A DNA stretch of 64,000 nucleotides, taken from positions 39,985 through 103,984 of the forward strand of contig CAWIZY010000011.1 in the NCBI GenBank assembly GCA_963840725.1. Reading direction: 5' to 3'. The stretch comes from CAVWDU01 sp963840725 (GTDB lineage: Bacteria; Pseudomonadota; Gammaproteobacteria; Pseudomonadales; Halieaceae). The position numbers and the translations under genes are program-made. Each line of letters opens with the position of its first letter. The first letter of the stretch is position 1. Below are positions 8,253 to 16,882 of this stretch, piece by piece. The notes beneath the pieces were generated by a model. The model did no database searches. It saw only the letters and a list, made by a program, of their open reading frames with translations, and had not been told where the DNA came from.

Positions 8253-10058
8253 ATGTCCTCTGACACCCAAGAAGTGACCAGCTTTGCAGACCTCGCACTG
8301 CCTGACACCCTGCAGGCTGGCCTGCGTGATGTGGGTTATGAAACCCCTTCAGCCATTCAAGCAAGCACCATCCCGGTGCTGTTGTCCGGTCGAGACCTGG
8401 TGGGGCAGGCCCAGACCGGCACCGGCAAGACCGCGGCCTTTGCGCTGCCGGCCCTGGCTGGTTTGGATCTGGCCCGCAAAGAGCCTCAGGTGCTGGTGTT
8501 GGCACCGACCCGTGAGCTGGCGATACAGGTCGCCGAGGCATTCCAGAAGTACGCGCGCTATCTACCGGATTTTCGGATTCTGCCGCTTTACGGTGGCTCG
8601 GATTACAGCGGCCAACTGCGTCAACTGAAGCGCGGCGTGCACGTTATTGTGGGCACTCCGGGTCGGGTCATGGACCACATGCGCCGCGGCACGCTATCGC
8701 TGAACACATTGAAACTGCTGGTACTCGACGAAGCGGACGAGATGCTGCGGATGGGTTTTATTGATGATGTGGAATGGGTCTTGACCCAAACCCCGCCGCA
8801 GCGGCAGATTGCCTTGTTTTCCGCCACCATGCCCGATGTGATCAGACGCATTGCCCGGCAGCATTTGAAGGACCCTGCCGAGGTCACTATCAAGATGCAA
8901 TCTGTCGCCAACGAGTCCATCCGGCAGCGGGTCTGGATGATGGCCGGTGTGCACAAGCTTGATGCATTGACGCGAATACTGGAGGTGGAGGATATCGACG
9001 GGGTTATTGTCTTTGTCCGCACGCGCCTGGCAACCACCGAGCTGGCGGATAAATTGGCCGCCAGAGGCTATATAGCGGCAGCGTTGAACGGGGATGTGCC
9101 TCAAAAGCTCCGGGAAAAGACGGTCGAGAACCTCAAGAGCGGACAGCTGGATATTCTGGTTGCGACAGATGTGGCGGCGCGTGGTCTGGACGTGGAGCGT
9201 ATCAGTCACGTGATCAACTACGACATCCCCTACGACGTAGAAGCTTATGTGCATCGCATCGGTCGAACCGGCAGGGCGGGTCGGACAGGGGAGGCGATTC
9301 TGTTCGCCGCCAACAGAGAGCGGCGACTGCTGCGGGCAATCGAAAAGGCGACGGGCAAGTCGATACAGAAGATGGAGTTACCCAGCGCTGCCCAGGTCGC
9401 GGACAAACGGGCAGATCGGTTCCGTCAGCGGATTACCGAGACCCTGGCCAGCCAGGATATCGAGGCGATGCAGCGCCTGGTCGTAAGCTATCAGCAGGAG
9501 CACGGCGTGCCGGTGCTGGACATTGCTGCCGCCCTTGGCGTGCTGGCTCAAGGCTTACAGTCAGCGTCGGGCAAGCCCGGCAAGTCCAAGTCTGAAAAGC
9601 CCAGGCCCGATAAGCCTGACCGGTCTGATAGGGCCGATAGGTCTGCCAGAAAAAGCATCCCGCCGGCCTCAACGAGAGACCCGCAGATCCGCGAGTTTGA
9701 TGAAAAGCCCCACCGGGAAAAAAAGAAGAAGTTTGACAAGAGCAAACCGGGGGCGGGCATGGAGCGCTTTCGTATTGAAGTGGGACATAGCCATGAAGTG
9801 AAACCCGGGAATATCGTAGGCGCCATCGCCAATGAAGCGGATATCGATAGCCAGTACATCGGTCATATCGATATTTTTGACGATTACAGTACGGTCGATT
9901 TGCCCTCCGGTATGCCGGATGAAGTGTTTCGGCAATTGCAGGGTATTTGGGTGAGTGGTCAGCGGCTGCAGCTCAGTCGTATCGCGGGTGAGAAGCGGAA
10001 AACCAAGCGCAAGTCGGTCAAGAAAAAGCCGCGCAAGGACGGCAAGCCACGAGGCTGA
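8253..10058 (+). CDS. deaD: DEAD-box ATP-dependent RNA helicase DeaD/CsdA
   Basis: 601 residues from the ATG at 8253 (upstream in-frame codons read as non-homologous sequence). Helicase motifs in order: Q-motif (FADLALPDTL), Walker A AQTGTGKT at 53-60, PTRELAIQ, TPGRVMDH, DEAD at 159-162, SAT, ARGLDVERI and HRIGRTGRAG. A lysine/serine-rich linker (about 430-490) is followed by a DbpA-type RNA-binding domain (about 505-580, with VGAIANEADIDSQYIGHIDI) and a basic tail. This architecture is that of DeaD, which unwinds structured RNA during ribosome assembly and mRNA decay, especially in the cold. Cytoplasmic. Single gene. Confidence 0.95.
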   Translation: MSSDTQEVTSFADLALPDTLQAGLRDVGYETPSAIQASTIPVLLSGRDLVGQAQTGTGKTAAFALPALAGLDLARKEPQVLVLAPTRELAIQVAEAFQKYARYLPDFRILPLYGGSDYSGQLRQLKRGVHVIVGTPGRVMDHMRRGTLSLNTLKLLVLDEADEMLRMGFIDDVEWVLTQTPPQRQIALFSATMPDVIRRIARQHLKDPAEVTIKMQSVANESIRQRVWMMAGVHKLDALTRILEVEDIDGVIVFVRTRLATTELADKLAARGYIAAALNGDVPQKLREKTVENLKSGQLDILVATDVAARGLDVERISHVINYDIPYDVEAYVHRIGRTGRAGRTGEAILFAANRERRLLRAIEKATGKSIQKMELPSAAQVADKRADRFRQRITETLASQDIEAMQRLVVSYQQEHGVPVLDIAAALGVLAQGLQSASGKPGKSKSEKPRPDKPDRSDRADRSARKSIPPASTRDPQIREFDEKPHREKKKKFDKSKPGAGMERFRIEVGHSHEVKPGNIVGAIANEADIDSQYIGHIDIFDDYSTVDLPSGMPDEVFRQLQGIWVSGQRLQLSRIAGEKRKTKRKSVKKKPRKDGKPRG

Positions 10059-10196
10059 CCTCCGTCCGGATGGCCCTTTGAATCCGTGCATACGCCTGCA
10101 ATCGGTATACCGCAGAATGCTGCGGGCCGGCCGGATGACAGAGAGATGTGCCTTGACTTGCGCGCCGGTGCCCGTCAGGCGCTGCGCAACAGCCAG

Positions 10197-13100
10197 CTAG
10201 GCAGCCTGAATCCGGCGACCCAGCGCAATGCGGTAAAAAACCGGAACGGCAACCAGCGTCAGCACCGTTGCGAACAAAAGCCCGCTCATAATGCAGACGG
10301 CCATTTCTCTAAAGAAGGCATCCGTCAGCAAGGGCGACATCCCGACCACAGTGGTGAGCGCCGCCAGCATCACCGGGCGCAAGCGGCTCAAACTGGCACT
10401 CATCATCGTCTCAAGGGTCGCGCTGTCTTCTTCCAGTCGTTTGTCTATTTCATCAACCAGCACTATACAGTTCTTGATCAACATGCCCGTGAGGCTGAGT
10501 ACGCCAAGGAAGGAAGGGAAAGTGAGGGGCAGGTCGGTAATGATCAGGCCGATTGCCACCCCGCAGATGATCATCGGAACAGTCAGCCAAATGACAATGG
10601 GTTGCTTGAGTGCGCCGAACATCAGCACCGTTATAAAAAACATCAGGCCGAATGCCATGGGCATTCTGTCTGACAAGGCCTCATTGGCCTCCTTGTTAGA
10701 CTCAAACTCTCCGCCCCATTCGCGAGAGTAGCCGGGCGGTAACTCGATGGATTCGACTGCCGGCCGCAGCTGTTCAAAATAGATGTTCACGTTGTGTCCC
10801 AGGGGTTGGTTGCCCTGGGCGGTTATGGTCCTGATCCGGTCACGTCGGTAAATTGTCGTGTTGGCCGGTTTAAGGGAAAGATCACTGACAACCTGGGTGA
10901 TGGGCACATACCGGCGTTGTGACGAACTCCACACCTGTTTATGTTTGATGTTCTCGATGTCGGCGCGCTCGATGTCCGGAGCCCGGGCGATGATTGGCAC
11001 CAGCTTGTCATCGTCCCGCAGCAGTCCGATAGTCAGGCCATTGGTGCCGTAGGCCAGTGAACGTGCCAGATCGTTCCGCGTGATACCCGCAACACGTGCG
11101 TTGGCGTCATTGAAGCCTGGCGACAGTTCCAGTGACTGGGCGCGCCAGTTGGTGCCGCGATCGATCAGGTTGTGAGCCAGGAATATCTGCAGGGTTTCGT
11201 CGGCGAGCTGACGCAGCACGACTTCATCCGGACCCGAATAGCGCATTTCAATTTTAGTGCCCTGGGTAGGTGAGAACTCTGCCCTGGAGATTTTGATCTC
11301 GGCATCGGGTCGCGCACGGGTCAGGGTGTCTTTTGTCTGCTGCATCAAACTGTTCATCTGTTCCACCTCTGCAACCCGAATGATCAATCTCGCATAGGCG
11401 GGGTTGGGGAGTTCGGGTGACATGGTGGCAATGAAACGCGGTGACCCACGACCAACAAAGGCGCTGACCGACTCGATGCCCTCCAGCTCCAGAAGCTGGG
11501 CTTCCAGGGGCGCGATATCATCGGCAGTCGTCAGTATATCTGTGCCTTCCGGTAGCCGATAATCCACGTAAAACAACGGTGTATTATTGGTTGGGAAAAA
11601 ACTGGTTTTGACGAATCTCATTGAATAAAGGCAGGCAGCGGTGACCATTATTATGATGGCCGTTGTCAGCCATGCGCGGCGCAGACCAAAGTTGATCAGC
11701 AACTGGTAAGGTTTGAAGTACCAGGCGCTGTACAGCGCCTGGTCGGGTTCCGCGTTACCACTCTTGAGCAGATAACTGCCTAGCAGGGGTACGACGGTGA
11801 TCGCCAGCACCCATGACAGCAGCAGTGATACGGCCACAACCTGAAATAGCGAGCGAAGAAAATGGCCGCTGTTGTCGTCCGACAGGCTGATGGGAGCAAA
11901 CGCCAGAATGCCAATCACGGTGGCCCCGAGCAGGGCGTATTGGGTCCTCGCGACGGATTGTCCGGCGGCCTGCTGCGGGGTAAGGCCCTGCCTGACCCCC
12001 ACCACCATGCCCTCGGCGATGACGATGGCGTTATCGACCAGCATACCCATTGCAATCATCAGGGCGCCGAGGGAGATACGCTGCAGTTCGACCCCCATCA
12101 GATACATGATCTCGATCGTTCCCAGTACCGTCAACAGGAGAACGGCGCCAACGACAGTGCCTGCCCGCCATCCCATAAACAGGCACAGGGCGAGCACCAC
12201 CGTAAACACGGACATACCCAGATTCTTCAGGAAGTTACTGATCGCTGCGTTGACCACCACATGCTGGCGATAGATAGCTGTGTACTCAATGCCGACCGGT
12301 AGCTGTTGGAAGATCTCATTCATCTTCAGGTCAACCTGCTCACCTACAGCTACCACGTTTTGTCCGGGAGTGACGGACACGGATACGGTAAACACGGGCT
12401 CGCCGTTATATCGGATCAGTTCGGGCGGGGTTTCAATACTGCTTCGCCTGATCGCCGCGATGTCACTCAGCTTGAGCATTTCGGTTGAGCCCGGGGTGCC
12501 AATTTTCATGTTTTCCAGCGACCCTACTGAGTTGACCGCTCGTGGCTGGGCGATGCGCAATCTGCGTCCATCAAAGGTGGCGGAGCCGGCGTCTACGACC
12601 TGATTTTCCGCCCCGATTTGCTGCCCGATGTCCTGAATGGATAACCCCAGTTGGGTGAGCTTGGTGCCATCAAACTCTATGTAGACAGCCTCATAGGGGA
12701 TGCCCAGGGTGTCTATTTTGGCGACACCCGGAACCAACTTGAGCTGAGTACTGATATGCCTGCCCACGTCATGAATTTCGGCGTCTGAGTACCCGGGTGT
12801 TGTCACAGCATACAGGATGCCATAGACGTCGCCGAAATCATCTTCTACATGCGAGCGGTCAACGCCCGGAGGCATGCGCATGTTCGCTTCGAGTACCCTG
12901 CGCCTGAGCTCATCGAAGACCTGCGGGGTCTCATCGGCACCGAAGTGTTCCAGTAGTTCGATCAAGATCTCTGACCGGCCGGGTAAGGACTTGGAAGTCA
13001 TGTGGTCGATGGCGGCCAGTTCCTGCAGGGCGTCTTCCATACGTTCGGTGACTTCCATTTCGACCTCTGCCGCGGAGGCACCGGGGTAGGTGGTAATCAC

Positions 13101-13241
13101 GTAGGCGCGCTTTATCGGAAAGGCAGGGTCCTCCAGGCGTCCAATGTTCTGGATGCCATGCATGCCGCCGGCAAGGCAGGCCAGGATGAGAAGCCAGCCG
13201 TAAAGCGGCTTCTCCAGTGTGTAGTGTGCAAGGTTAGCCAT
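10197..13241 (-). CDS. RND multidrug efflux pump, inner-membrane permease
   Basis: 1014 residues, AcrB/MexB superfamily: first membrane helix at about 12-30, periplasmic porter domains, helices 2-6 around 340-540, and a repeat of the pattern in the second half. Proton-relay helix 4 reads MLVDNAIVIAEG, with Asp403 followed by Asn404, whereas AcrB has two consecutive Asp. The second pump in this window keeps DD. Start overlaps the end of the adaptor gene by eight bases, so the pair is translated together. No outer-membrane TolC-type gene is adjacent, so a shared channel is likely. Substrate unknown; the TetR partner suggests toxic organics. Confidence 0.92.
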   Translation of the reverse strand: MANLAHYTLEKPLYGWLLILACLAGGMHGIQNIGRLEDPAFPIKRAYVITTYPGASAAEVEMEVTERMEDALQELAAIDHMTSKSLPGRSEILIELLEHFGADETPQVFDELRRRVLEANMRMPPGVDRSHVEDDFGDVYGILYAVTTPGYSDAEIHDVGRHISTQLKLVPGVAKIDTLGIPYEAVYIEFDGTKLTQLGLSIQDIGQQIGAENQVVDAGSATFDGRRLRIAQPRAVNSVGSLENMKIGTPGSTEMLKLSDIAAIRRSSIETPPELIRYNGEPVFTVSVSVTPGQNVVAVGEQVDLKMNEIFQQLPVGIEYTAIYRQHVVVNAAISNFLKNLGMSVFTVVLALCLFMGWRAGTVVGAVLLLTVLGTIEIMYLMGVELQRISLGALMIAMGMLVDNAIVIAEGMVVGVRQGLTPQQAAGQSVARTQYALLGATVIGILAFAPISLSDDNSGHFLRSLFQVVAVSLLLSWVLAITVVPLLGSYLLKSGNAEPDQALYSAWYFKPYQLLINFGLRRAWLTTAIIIMVTAACLYSMRFVKTSFFPTNNTPLFYVDYRLPEGTDILTTADDIAPLEAQLLELEGIESVSAFVGRGSPRFIATMSPELPNPAYARLIIRVAEVEQMNSLMQQTKDTLTRARPDAEIKISRAEFSPTQGTKIEMRYSGPDEVVLRQLADETLQIFLAHNLIDRGTNWRAQSLELSPGFNDANARVAGITRNDLARSLAYGTNGLTIGLLRDDDKLVPIIARAPDIERADIENIKHKQVWSSSQRRYVPITQVVSDLSLKPANTTIYRRDRIRTITAQGNQPLGHNVNIYFEQLRPAVESIELPPGYSREWGGEFESNKEANEALSDRMPMAFGLMFFITVLMFGALKQPIVIWLTVPMIICGVAIGLIITDLPLTFPSFLGVLSLTGMLIKNCIVLVDEIDKRLEEDSATLETMMSASLSRLRPVMLAALTTVVGMSPLLTDAFFREMAVCIMSGLLFATVLTLVAVPVFYRIALGRRIQAA

Positions 13242-14283
13242 CGAAGGGCCGGACCTTCATGCCTGCTTGCAATTGGCCGGCGCCGGCTACCACGACCTGT
13301 TCGCCGTCTCTGAGGCCCGCCAGGACAGGTACGCCAGTGTGAACAGGTGCCCCGGTCTGGATGATGCGACGGGATATTTCACTGGTTTCGGGGTTATAGA
13401 TCCAGACCGACAGTTCGCCGCCCGGCGTAGGCACTACTGCGGAGGCCGGGAGAATAAAACTGCTCTCGCTGTTATCCTTAATGAGTATCATCGCCGCAGC
13501 CGTCATGCCCGGCAGAATATTCAGGTCGGCCGGATTATCCATGATGAAGGACACTTCGTAGGTTTGTGCCAGGGAATCCGCTTCGCCCCGGTTTTCATGG
13601 AAAGTGATATCAAACTGTCTGCCGGGCGCGAACGAAAACTGGACCCATGACCGCAGCAACTGATCTGGCGTCACGGTGGCCACCAGATTTTCGGTGATGC
13701 TCATGACCACCAACAGCTTGTTCAGATCCAGTAGCCTGACCACCGGAGCACCCGGGTTCACATTGACAAAATTGTCGACGTAGCGGCGCGATACATAGGC
13801 ATCAAAGGGCGCGTATATCTTGCTTTCGTTGAGCCGCGCCCTGGCCTTGTCGAAGCGGACGCGCTGCAGTTCATAGTTGGTTTCGGCGTCTTCTACCTGG
13901 GATTTGGCAATGCCGTTATCTTTCAGGACTTCACGCTTACGGTCGAGGTCCTGCCGGGTGAGTTTCAGCTGTATTTCGGCCTCTCTCGCCACCAGACGAA
14001 AATCCGTGGGATCCAGGGCGGCGAGTAAGGTGCCCGCTTTGACTGTTTCGCCCTCGCGCACCGGGAACTGCTGTAGAGGACCACCCACTTCGAAGGACAT
14101 GTCGATGGCCTGGAGCGCCTCGACGCGCGCGGTAAATACCAGCAGCTCCGAATCCGTGCTGCTTTCGACTGTCATCAGCTTGGCCGGCCGCACCTGCTGT
14201 GAGATCGGGTCTGGCGGCGAACGATCTGAGCATGCATTGGCGAGCATTACGGCTGCGGCGATAGCGAGGTGGAAAGTCTTCAT
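13234..14283 (-). CDS. RND efflux periplasmic adaptor (membrane fusion protein)
   Basis: 349 residues. The N-terminus is lipoprotein-like (hydrophobic core then ANAC-S, lipidation at about Cys18). Beta-barrel and lipoyl halves (GGPLQQFPVREGETVKAGTLLAALDP) flank a coiled-coil hairpin (about 95-150), followed by the barrel (VVRLLDLNKLLVVMSITENL) and membrane-proximal domain. This is the standard HlyD/AcrA-type adaptor that joins pump to outer-membrane channel. It overlaps the regulator by four bases (ATGA) upstream and the pump by eight downstream, forming one operon of regulator, adaptor and pump. Confidence 0.92.
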   Translation of the reverse strand: MKTFHLAIAAAVMLANACSDRSPPDPISQQVRPAKLMTVESSTDSELLVFTARVEALQAIDMSFEVGGPLQQFPVREGETVKAGTLLAALDPTDFRLVAREAEIQLKLTRQDLDRKREVLKDNGIAKSQVEDAETNYELQRVRFDKARARLNESKIYAPFDAYVSRRYVDNFVNVNPGAPVVRLLDLNKLLVVMSITENLVATVTPDQLLRSWVQFSFAPGRQFDITFHENRGEADSLAQTYEVSFIMDNPADLNILPGMTAAAMILIKDNSESSFILPASAVVPTPGGELSVWIYNPETSEISRRIIQTGAPVHTGVPVLAGLRDGEQVVVAGAGQLQAGMKVRPFDG

Positions 14284-14801
14284 TTCAGTTGCGCAGCCTC
14301 GCTCTCCAGATGGCGGGAAAACTGCTGGACCTGCCCTTCACTCATAGGATTGAGGTCGAACAATTCAAAGAATCGCAGGCCTTCATGGGCAAAAAAGAGC
14401 AGCAGACTTTCGTTAGTCGCCGTCTGCTCTTTGGAAATCTGCTCCAGCAGGTGGCGAATGTAATCGCGGGCCGGTTTCAGGAGCTCCCGGTCTTCGGCGC
14501 CAGCGGCCACCAGCGCCAGAAATGCGCGCTTTTCTGCGGGCGTGGTTTCCATGCTGAGCAGGGCCTGCAGAGTGCTACCCTGTTTTGCGTTGGCCTCAAT
14601 GCGCGCCCTGATGGTACCGATCAAGTGATCGAGCATGCTCGTCAGCAGCACTTGCTTGGAACCGAAGTGATACAACACCCCACCTTTAGAGAATCCGGAC
14701 TTGGCGGCTACCGCGTCGATGGTCAGGTGATTGGCTCCGTCATCCTCAACGACTGCGAGCGCCGCCTCAAGGATTTGGGTCCGCTTGTTGTTGCTCCGCA
14801 T
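14280..14801 (-). CDS. TetR/AcrR-family repressor of the RND operon
   Basis: 173 residues. The N-terminal helix-turn-helix is recognisable (LTIDAVAAKSGFSKGGVLYHFGSK, about 22-46), followed by an all-alpha ligand-binding part. It is shorter than the usual 190-220 residues but has a normal end. First gene of the efflux operon, ATGA-overlapping the adaptor, so it probably autoregulates the operon. Its upstream region has a near-palindrome that fits a TetR operator. The ligand is unknown. Confidence 0.9.
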   Translation of the reverse strand: MRSNNKRTQILEAALAVVEDDGANHLTIDAVAAKSGFSKGGVLYHFGSKQVLLTSMLDHLIGTIRARIEANAKQGSTLQALLSMETTPAEKRAFLALVAAGAEDRELLKPARDYIRHLLEQISKEQTATNESLLLFFAHEGLRFFELFDLNPMSEGQVQQFSRHLESEAAQLK

Positions 14802-14812
14802 GGCCTGTGTCC

Positions 14813-14856
14813 TTAGCTGTACCCGTTTAGCTATACCGTCCAGATGGTACAGTTAA
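14813..14856 (-). promoter_or_regulatory. Candidate TetR operator upstream of the efflux operon
   Basis: Just upstream of the regulator start lies TACCGTCCAGATGGTA, an imperfect palindrome centred near 14842. Around it, TTAGCTGTACC (14813-14823) is nearly inverted as GGTACAGTTAA (14846-14856), and TTAGCTATACC repeats the left arm at 14827. Placement within 60 bp of the start of an autoregulated tetR gene fits an operator; binding is inferred, not shown. Confidence 0.5.
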
Positions 14857-14906
14857 GCATGCAGGCTGGCAACGCTCTGTTAAGGTTGGCATCAGTAGCT
14901 GAGGGT

Positions 14907-15641
14907 CTACCGCTTTGGCAGCGACTCTAACTCGGCCTGTGTGAGGGTTCGGCTATCCCCCGGAGCCAGGTTGTCATCGAGTGTCAGTGCACCCACTGCA
15001 AACCGGTGTATGCTCAAGACCTTGTTATCAAACTGGCCGAACATGCGCTTGATCTGATGGTAGCGGCCTTCCAACAGGCCCACCTCAGCTTCAAATTGAC
15101 TCAGCAGCATGAGTTGTGCGGGTAGGGTGGTGATGTTCTCATAGCTGAAATAAAGACCGCGCCGGAATGCCGTAATGTAGTGCTCGCCAAGCGGTTTTTC
15201 TACCCGCACCCGGTAGCGCTTGAGCAGGTTTGACCCGGGCAGTGAGAGCTGCCGGGACCACTGCCCGTCGTTGGTGAGCAAGACCAGCCCGGTGGTATTA
15301 AAATCCAGGCGCCCGACAATGTGCAGTTGATCCCGCCAGGGCTGCTTCAGCAGATCAATAACAGTACTGTGCTGGGCATCAGCCGTCGCACTGACGACGC
15401 CGCGAGGCTTGTTGAGCATCACGTAGCGGGCGGTGCGTGCCTGGGTGGTCTTGCCATCACAACGCACATCACTGAATCGCGTGATCAGCTGGTGGATGTC
15501 CCGGGCGGTCTTACCGTCAACAACAACCCGACCCTGGGCAAGCAGCAGTCGCACATCGCTGCGTTTGATACCCAGAACGCTGCTGAGGTGGCGGTCCAGG
15601 CGTGCCACTAGCTGCTTACTGCGTGCTAAGCTGCCACTCAA
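14907..15641 (-). CDS. rsuA: Ribosomal small-subunit pseudouridine synthase RsuA family
   Basis: 244 residues. An S4 RNA-binding domain (about 12-60, LDRHLSSVLGIKRSDVRLLLAQGRV) precedes the pseudouridine synthase domain. The catalytic Asp113 sits in GRLDFNTTGLVLLTNDG, and the KRYRVRVEKPL and GRYHQIKRMFG elements follow. RsuA isomerises U516 of 16S rRNA; sequence alone does not exclude the RluE/RluF relatives, but the order fits RsuA. Its ATG overlaps the stop of the upstream carbamoylase by four bases, so this rRNA-modification gene is translationally coupled to an amino-acid hydrolase, an odd pairing. Confidence 0.88.
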   Translation of the reverse strand: MSGSLARSKQLVARLDRHLSSVLGIKRSDVRLLLAQGRVVVDGKTARDIHQLITRFSDVRCDGKTTQARTARYVMLNKPRGVVSATADAQHSTVIDLLKQPWRDQLHIVGRLDFNTTGLVLLTNDGQWSRQLSLPGSNLLKRYRVRVEKPLGEHYITAFRRGLYFSYENITTLPAQLMLLSQFEAEVGLLEGRYHQIKRMFGQFDNKVLSIHRFAVGALTLDDNLAPGDSRTLTQAELESLPKR

Positions 15642-16882
15642 CCCGCCGCCTGATCCGCCATGGCCAGCATCGCATGCAGCAGCACGTTACAACCGGCAGT
15701 GAGATCTTCCGGCTTGGCATTTTCTGCCTCGTTGTGGGAGATGCCGTTCTCGCAGGGCACGAAGATCATGCTGGTGGGCGCAACCTTGGCCACATACAGT
15801 GAATCGTGCCCTGCACCGCTGACCATTTCCATGTGTGAGTAGCCCAGGGTCCGTGTTGCCTCACGCACGGCATCGATACACGCCGGATCAAAACGGGTCA
15901 CGGGCATATGCCAGAGTTCATCCACGCTGCCGCGCAGGCCAAAACGTTCGCATTCGCGGGCCACTGTTTCGCGAAACGCCTCGTCCATGGCGTCCAGTAT
16001 CGCCGGGTCCGGGTGGCGTAGGTCCACGTTTATCACCAGTTTCTCGGGCACTGTGTTGCGCGACCCCGGCTCCGCCTTGATGTCACCGAAGGTGGCGCGG
16101 CCCCAGGGGGCGTGTTGGGTTGCCAGTCGATAGCAGGCCTCGAGAATGGGCAACGCACCCATAAAGGGATCTTTTCTTGCCTCCATGGGCGTCGGGCCGG
16201 CGTGGCAGGGCTCACCCTCGATCACCAGATCATACCAGCGTGCGCCCTGAACCCCGGTCAGTACACCGATCTGCAATCCCTCGGCTTCGAGGATGGGGCC
16301 CTGCTCGATGTGCACCTCAAAAGCAGCGGTGAGCGGCTTCGCCACGGCGGCAAGGCTGCCCTGGTAGCCGATTCTTGCCAGCTCGCCGGCGAAGCTCTTG
16401 CCCGATTTGTCCTCGATGGCGTAGACGTCGTCACGGCGCATTTCGCCGCACCATACGCCTGAGCCGACCATAGCCGGCGCAAAGCGTGCGCCCTCTTCAT
16501 TGGTCCAGACGACAACTTCCAATGGGGTCTCGGTGGTGATCCCGGCATCGTGCAGGGTGCGTAACACCTCCAGTCCGGCCAGTACGCCAAAGACGCCATC
16601 AAACCTGCCGCCAGTGGGCTGGGTATCGAGATGACTGCCCGTGATGACCGGCGGTAACTCGTCTCTGCGCCCCGGGCGTCGGGCGAAGATATTCCCCATC
16701 TCGTCGACGCTGACGCTGCAGCCTATTGCTTCACACCAGCTGACAAAAAGGTCGCGCCCGGCTTTGTCTTCATCGGTCAGCGCCTGCCGGTTGCAGCCGC
16801 CTTTCTCGGTCGCACCGATTTTGGCCATGGCCATCAGGCTTTGCCAAAGGCGCTCGCCATCAATTCTCAGGTTTGCAGTCAT
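15638..16882 (-). CDS. M20-family N-carbamoyl-amino-acid hydrolase / ureidopropionase-type amidohydrolase
   Basis: 414 residues from the ATG at 16882, which overlaps the upstream stop by ATGA and has GGAGAG in front; a longer start nine codons upstream is less likely. Zinc ligands of the carbamoylase/allantoate amidohydrolase branch are visible: H84 and D95 (GSHLDTQPTGGRFDG), the NEEG motif at 128-131, EVHIEQGP, HAGPTPM in the dimerisation lid, and GHDSLYVAK near the end. These enzymes cleave N-carbamoyl groups from alpha- or beta-amino acids, releasing CO2 and NH3. Middle gene of a three-gene coupled operon. The family includes L-carbamoylase, beta-ureidopropionase and allantoate amidohydrolase, and the sequence does not choose among them. 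Confidence 0.9.
   Translation of the reverse strand: MTANLRIDGERLWQSLMAMAKIGATEKGGCNRQALTDEDKAGRDLFVSWCEAIGCSVSVDEMGNIFARRPGRRDELPPVITGSHLDTQPTGGRFDGVFGVLAGLEVLRTLHDAGITTETPLEVVVWTNEEGARFAPAMVGSGVWCGEMRRDDVYAIEDKSGKSFAGELARIGYQGSLAAVAKPLTAAFEVHIEQGPILEAEGLQIGVLTGVQGARWYDLVIEGEPCHAGPTPMEARKDPFMGALPILEACYRLATQHAPWGRATFGDIKAEPGSRNTVPEKLVINVDLRHPDPAILDAMDEAFRETVARECERFGLRGSVDELWHMPVTRFDPACIDAVREATRTLGYSHMEMVSGAGHDSLYVAKVAPTSMIFVPCENGISHNEAENAKPEDLTAGCNVLLHAMLAMADQAAG

Noticed and set aside
8694..9254. 186-residue minus-strand gene
   Set aside because: Antisense to conserved DEAD-box motifs with no family likeness; coding-strand shadow.
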